Assembly (NCBI RefSeq): GCF_003950295.1
Contig: NZ_RHNP01000009.1
Coordinates: 1-64,000, forward strand
DNA: 64,000 nt
From: Loigolactobacillus iwatensis
GTDB lineage: Bacteria; Bacillota; Bacilli; Lactobacillales; Lactobacillaceae
Reading direction: 5' to 3'
Position 1 is the stretch's first letter. Each line of letters opens with the position of its first letter. Made by a program: the position numbers and the translations under genes. Below, piece after piece: positions 60,336 to 64,000 of this stretch. The notes beneath the pieces were generated by a model. It saw nothing but the letters and a program-made list of their open reading frames with translations, did not search any database and had not been told where the DNA came from.

Positions 60336-61466
60336 TTAAACTAAGGTACAAAATAGATGGTAACTTTGATAATCTCGCTCTAACAACGCATTTTCTAAAT
60401 CATGGTACGCAGAATTCTTAGTTCTAAAATTCGGAAAATTTTGTTTAAGTAGTTTAGTAGAAAGGACAAAAATACTTTTACGTATTTCTACTGGAAGGTC
60501 GCTAGTTCGTCGGAAATTAAGTTGAATTTGGTTTAACGTTGCATCATAGAGTTCCTGTTTTTTGGCTATTCCTAGCGTTTTCATATCAGCAAACATTTGC
60601 TCAGTAACCCAGAAAGTATCAATACTCTTGGAACTTTTGCGCGATTGCCGGCTAATACCGTTTTTATTACGCCGGTACCAGTAGACGATGTCGCTAATCG
60701 TTGTTGCCTTTTGACAACGGGTGAAAATTAAATAACGAAAAATCGTGTCGTCAAACCAATAGTCTTTGGGAAATCTAACATTCGCAAATAAGTTACTTTT
60801 AATTACCTTACCCCACGGAAATCCGTTCAGGTTTTCTAGGGCAGCAACATTTTCTCCATCGTTATGAATGTTACGGGTCAAAATATTATTATCCTTATGG
60901 AACCGAAGATAGCTACCTTCCACAATATCAGAATCGGTGGAAAAAGCGGCCTCTAAAAGCTTTTGAACGGCATTTTCTGCTAATTTATCATCCGAATCGA
61001 TCAGCATTAAATAGCGACCTTCTGTAGCGTCCAATCCACGGTTGCGGGAACCGGCAAACCCTCGATTGGCCTGATCAATAACCTTAACGTTTAAAATTGA
61101 TTCATATTTTTTTAAAAATTGGAGCGTGTTATCGGTCGAACCATCATTAACTATCGTAACTGAAAAGGAGTAATCCGTTTTTTGATTGACAATCGACCCA
61201 ATACAGTCATCAATGTAGGGTTCAGCATTATACGCGGCCACAATAATCTCTAAATCGTATTTAACCGGGAAACGCCCCTTTGAACTGTAACTTTTTCCAA
61301 CTGGCTTAGGACTGGCTTTTGATAAATGGGCAGTCGCCATTTGCTCATCAGGTAACTCGTTAGTAATGCCATTAGTCAGTGCCGCATTAAATAACTTATT
61401 TTTATAAATTAGCTGATTAAGGTTCATCCGCTTTAAGATTTCTCCAGCAATAATATTGATCGCCAT
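60336..61466 (-). CDS. Family 2 glycosyltransferase with N-terminal extension
   Basis: 376 aa. Residues 1-70 are a low-homology extension; the GT-A domain begins at about 72 with LEIIVAAYNAEPYID, then TIVNDGSTDNT and the metal site LMLIDSDDKL. The ATG lies behind AAGGGGGA. It precedes the EPS operon on the same strand but is separated by a 56-base palindrome and a long leader, so it is a single-gene unit. It may modify the EPS or a wall polymer; acceptor unknown. Confidence 0.88.
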   Translation of the reverse strand: MAINIIAGEILKRMNLNQLIYKNKLFNAALTNGITNELPDEQMATAHLSKASPKPVGKSYSSKGRFPVKYDLEIIVAAYNAEPYIDDCIGSIVNQKTDYSFSVTIVNDGSTDNTLQFLKKYESILNVKVIDQANRGFAGSRNRGLDATEGRYLMLIDSDDKLAENAVQKLLEAAFSTDSDIVEGSYLRFHKDNNILTRNIHNDGENVAALENLNGFPWGKVIKSNLFANVRFPKDYWFDDTIFRYLIFTRCQKATTISDIVYWYRRNKNGISRQSRKSSKSIDTFWVTEQMFADMKTLGIAKKQELYDATLNQIQLNFRRTSDLPVEIRKSIFVLSTKLLKQNFPNFRTKNSAYHDLENALLERDYQSYHLFCTLV

Positions 61467-61930
61467 TGTATTTCCCCCTTACGTTATAAAAAACGGTTGT
61501 TTTTGAAACTCACCTCTATTACTAAGTACAGCGTAAGATAAATTCATTATTTAAATTATGCCATTTTAGTTGGCCGCCAAACTAGTTTTATGTTGAGCTT
61601 TAATTAAAACAGTTATATTTTAAATAATTATTTTCTTTCTAAACAATGCGACCTTACTTTTCAGAATTCGACGTGTCATATCCTATAAATTAGTCAAATG
61701 TGCAATAATCTTAATTCTCCACCCGGTGTTCCATTCAACAAGGCATAAGTCGCCAAAAAACATAGTTATAAAGTCCATGACTGTGTTTTCTCGACTAAGT
61801 TCGCCTTGGTCACCACAGAAATCTACTTTCTCAAACACTCCTCGGATTGGCCCAAAAATAATGGGACAAATAATTTCCAAATACAAACTAAGTACACTAT
61901 AAATCCTCAGAATGAACACGAAAGAACGTC
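61467..61930. repeat. Non-coding gap with family B repeat fragments
   Basis: At 61757-61800 the sequence AGTTATAAAGTCCAT and TCTCGACTAAG mirrors the inner part of the 41-kb repeat; TTTCTCAAACACTCCT at about 61829-61844 resembles its right end. Short frames on both strands here are not convincing genes. From 61467 to 61680 I see only AT-rich DNA with the presumed GT2 promoter. Confidence 0.5.
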
Positions 61931-61977
61931 AAAAAAATCGCTAAAAGCCAGCCTAATGGTCCTAACTTTTAGCGATT
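61931..61977 (-). terminator. Terminator of the phosphatase gene
   Basis: AATCGCTAAAAG / CTTTTAGCGATT form a perfect 12-bp stem with an 18-base loop, followed on the minus strand by seven Ts. Confidence 0.85.
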
Positions 61978-62014
61978 CTTTTCATTTTAATAATGCTCCT
62001 CATATCTAAGGACA

Positions 62015-62674
62015 TTAATCCACTGCTCGATTATAGTAGCTAACTTGCACCGTCTGAATTTTTGTTTCACCAGTTAACACCAACTTTGTTACGGCCGCAT
62101 TTGCTGGTGTTAGTTGGGTCAATAAAGTTGGCGCATACTTTGCAACTAAGGCACGAATTACTGAACTATGTGAGATTAACAAAACCTGCGCCCCAGACAC
62201 AGCCTGCTTAAAAATCAATTCTAGCCCTTGATTAAAACGTAGCCAGAATTGTTGGCTGCTTTCTGCTAAATTGGTTGGGTCCGCTTGACTTAAAAAATCC
62301 TGCGCCCGGTCAATGGAATAAGTTTGAACTAAATCCGAATAATTTTGACAACGATGCTGGCGTGCTATCTTTTGCCACGTACGTGTGATCTCCTGTCCTT
62401 CAAAGGAGCCATAAAAATGTTCCCGTAAGAGTGGCGTAATAACTGGGGCCTTTTGCTGGAACTGTTGCGCAATAATTTGCCCAGTTTGGATTGCACGACC
62501 AACATCGCTGGAAAAGGCCAAAGCAAACGTTTGGCCACTTAATTGCTGGCCAGTCCTCGTCACTTGTTGAATTCCTTTTGGCGTTAAGGGCGTATCGCTC
62601 CAGCCTTGAAAGTAACCAAAAACATTAAAATAAGTTTCACCGTGTCGAACCAAATAAATTGCAATCGACTTCAT
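62015..62674 (-). CDS. Histidine phosphatase (phosphoglycerate-mutase-like)
   Basis: 219 aa. The catalytic RHG motif is in IYLVRHGETYFN, and the second His in LLISHSSVIRAL. A Glu/Arg pair for phosphate binding is present (FSSDVGRAIQTGQI). Such small enzymes are phosphatases more often than mutases; the substrate is unknown. The ATG lies behind GGGGGTGA. It follows the P-type ATPase gene by 21 bases and is co-transcribed with it. Confidence 0.9.
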   Translation of the reverse strand: MKSIAIYLVRHGETYFNVFGYFQGWSDTPLTPKGIQQVTRTGQQLSGQTFALAFSSDVGRAIQTGQIIAQQFQQKAPVITPLLREHFYGSFEGQEITRTWQKIARQHRCQNYSDLVQTYSIDRAQDFLSQADPTNLAESSQQFWLRFNQGLELIFKQAVSGAQVLLISHSSVIRALVAKYAPTLLTQLTPANAAVTKLVLTGETKIQTVQVSYYNRAVD

Positions 62675-62695
62675 AGTCACCCCCACTTTCTTTTA

Positions 62696-64000
62696 CTATT
62701 TCTGCCGTTCGGTTCCTAAAATACCCGTTTTTTTATAGTATTGCATTTTAACCCAATCCAAGATTAAAGTTGCAAAAATCACGATTACAATTACTGTCAA
62801 AACCCATAACCAGCTAACTTGGGGCGTGACAAAACCTGTTATGGCCATAATGGTTGCTAAAACGATATCAAGTAAAACAACCCAACCAACTGATTTACTT
62901 GGGGCGTACTCCCAAAAATGGTCACGAGTTCTAGTCATAATAATCGTTGTCATGGCACTATAAATTAAATAGATAAACATTAATGTACTAATCTTGCCAT
63001 TACTTAATTGCGCCACCTCTAAATAGTACCAAAACATTACCAAACCGACGACAACCCAAGAAACGGCAAAAATACTAGCAATCTTACCTAACTGACCAAG
63101 GTCCCAGTGTTCCGGAATACTGGTTGGCCAGGCACGATCAGTTCCTAAGGTCAAAGTAACGCAATCATTCATGATAACAATAAAAATAATTAAATTTAAC
63201 GATACAGGGAAGAAACCAGCAAACACAAAACCTAGGGTAAGTAGTGCCGCTAATTGCGCCGTCCGCGACAGTTTAGTGATTGTCCAAGTCATCATTCGGC
63301 GATAAACTCGGTGGCCCCCATCGATTACTTTAACAATATCGGCCAACGTTGAACGCGTTAAAACAATTTTCGCGGCCGATTTGGCAATATCGGTTGCACT
63401 GGCAACTGCAATCCCAACATCTGCCCGTTGTAGTGCCGGCGCATCATTAACACCATCACCAGTCATACCAACGACCATGCCTAATTCTTGTAACTTTTTC
63501 ACGATTGCTAATTTATCCTGCGGGTAGACATCCGCAAAACCATCAAATGAAAGTGGATCGGATTTGGCATCTGCTAACGTGCCAATTTGGGAACCAATTC
63601 CAACCTGTTCGGCAATCGTTTGCGCAGTATAAGATGTATCACCCGTCAACATCATAACCCGCACACCACGGTCTTGAACCGCTTTAATAGATGTAATCGC
63701 ATCAGCACGTGGTTGATCAACTAACTCAATTAACCCAACGATCTCTGCTTGTTTTGCCGTTTGTAAAGCAACCGCAAGAACTCGGGTACCGCGACTAGCC
63801 AAGGCTGTTACTTCCTGTTCCAAATTTGGTTGCAAAACCGCACTTGCGGCAACAATATTCGGCGAACCTAGAATTACCACCTGAGTTTGACCATTATCTA
63901 CAAAACTAGCCTTGGCTGTTTTGGTGGCCGGATCAAAGGCAGTGAATTTAGTTCGTTTAAAGGGTAACAAATGATTGGTGGCAGCCGCTTTAACCAGTGC
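62696..64000 (-). CDS. P-type cation/proton ATPase, C-terminal part (cut by window edge)
   Basis: Partial: the frame stays open to the last base (upstream residues ALVKAAATNH). Visible are the end of the nucleotide-binding domain, MLTGDTSYTA, TGDGVNDAPAL of the hinge, and six C-terminal membrane helices. DKTGT lies outside the window. The helix-5/6 segment (VSLNLIIFIVIMNDCVTLTLG) and the short C-terminal part resemble P3A proton pumps of acid-tolerant bacteria. Ion specificity is not certain without the N-terminal half. Confidence 0.88.
   Translation of the reverse strand, partial: ALVKAAATNHLLPFKRTKFTAFDPATKTAKASFVDNGQTQVVILGSPNIVAASAVLQPNLEQEVTALASRGTRVLAVALQTAKQAEIVGLIELVDQPRADAITSIKAVQDRGVRVMMLTGDTSYTAQTIAEQVGIGSQIGTLADAKSDPLSFDGFADVYPQDKLAIVKKLQELGMVVGMTGDGVNDAPALQRADVGIAVASATDIAKSAAKIVLTRSTLADIVKVIDGGHRVYRRMMTWTITKLSRTAQLAALLTLGFVFAGFFPVSLNLIIFIVIMNDCVTLTLGTDRAWPTSIPEHWDLGQLGKIASIFAVSWVVVGLVMFWYYLEVAQLSNGKISTLMFIYLIYSAMTTIIMTRTRDHFWEYAPSKSVGWVVLLDIVLATIMAITGFVTPQVSWLWVLTVIVIVIFATLILDWVKMQYYKKTGILGTERQK

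Noticed and set aside
61683-62009. Overlapping short frames
   Set aside because: They lie in repeat family B fragments and a terminator; no family resemblance or start signals.

Overview
The window looks like a chromosomal segment of a low-to-moderate GC Lactobacillaceae species. It has strong AGGAGG-type ribosome-binding sites, frequent TTG and GTG starts, PTS/PRD regulation, CcpA-type cre sites, and genes whose closest well-known counterparts (PepI, LpdB/C/D, HcrB-like reductase, YhgE/Pip, KtrAB) belong to lactobacilli. Genus and species cannot be fixed from the sequence alone. There are no rRNA genes, CRISPR arrays, recognisable transposases or prophage genes.

Region 1 (1-11.1 kb) is a peptide/proline island: prolyl iminopeptidase, a two-subunit ThrE-type exporter, a selenocysteine tRNA, two POT-family peptide transporters, a PrdC-like electron-transfer protein (the D-proline reductase partner), an Xaa-Pro peptidase and a C69 dipeptidase. 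Together these suggest import of proline-rich peptides and Stickland-type reduction of proline. The selenoprotein reductase itself (PrdA/PrdB) and SelA/B/D are not in the window.

Region 2 (11.8-38.0 kb) is a plant cyclitol/phenolic acid island. It holds AroD, three divergent AroE paralogues, an SDR, a TIM-barrel protein that could be a 3-dehydroshikimate dehydratase, two paralogous MFS carriers, two fumarate-reductase-like flavoproteins with covalent-FMN motifs (one of them a HcrB-like three-module fusion), four LysR regulators, and the prenylated-FMN decarboxylase set LpdB, LpdD and LpdC. The genes can be joined into quinate/shikimate -> 3-dehydroshikimate -> protocatechuate -> catechol, with enoate reduction (shikimate, hydroxycinnamates) as an electron sink. 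Catechol and dihydroshikimate formation from quinate/shikimate by lactobacilli is classical biochemistry; the genetic link proposed here is inference. A fructose-type PTS with a PatB/MalY-type C-S lyase and a PRD regulator sits inside the island.

Region 3 (38.3-50.5 kb) is housekeeping and envelope: nucleoside deoxyribosyltransferase, a MecA-like penicillin-binding protein, a MarR/YhgE pair with a very long repeat domain, a candidate small RNA with repeated CCCUAA loops, KtrB/KtrA potassium uptake, a PNPOx-like protein and an Lsa-like ABC-F protein.

Region 4 (51.2-61.5 kb) is an exopolysaccharide cluster transcribed leftward: aminotransferase, Wzx flippase, Wzz-type protein, priming sugar transferase, two GT4, one GT2, Wzy polymerase, plus a detached GT2 upstream. 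Region 5 (62.0-64.0 kb) is a histidine phosphatase and the C-terminal part of a P-type ATPase cut by the window edge. Two families of dispersed intergenic repeats and many strong hairpin terminators fill the long gaps.
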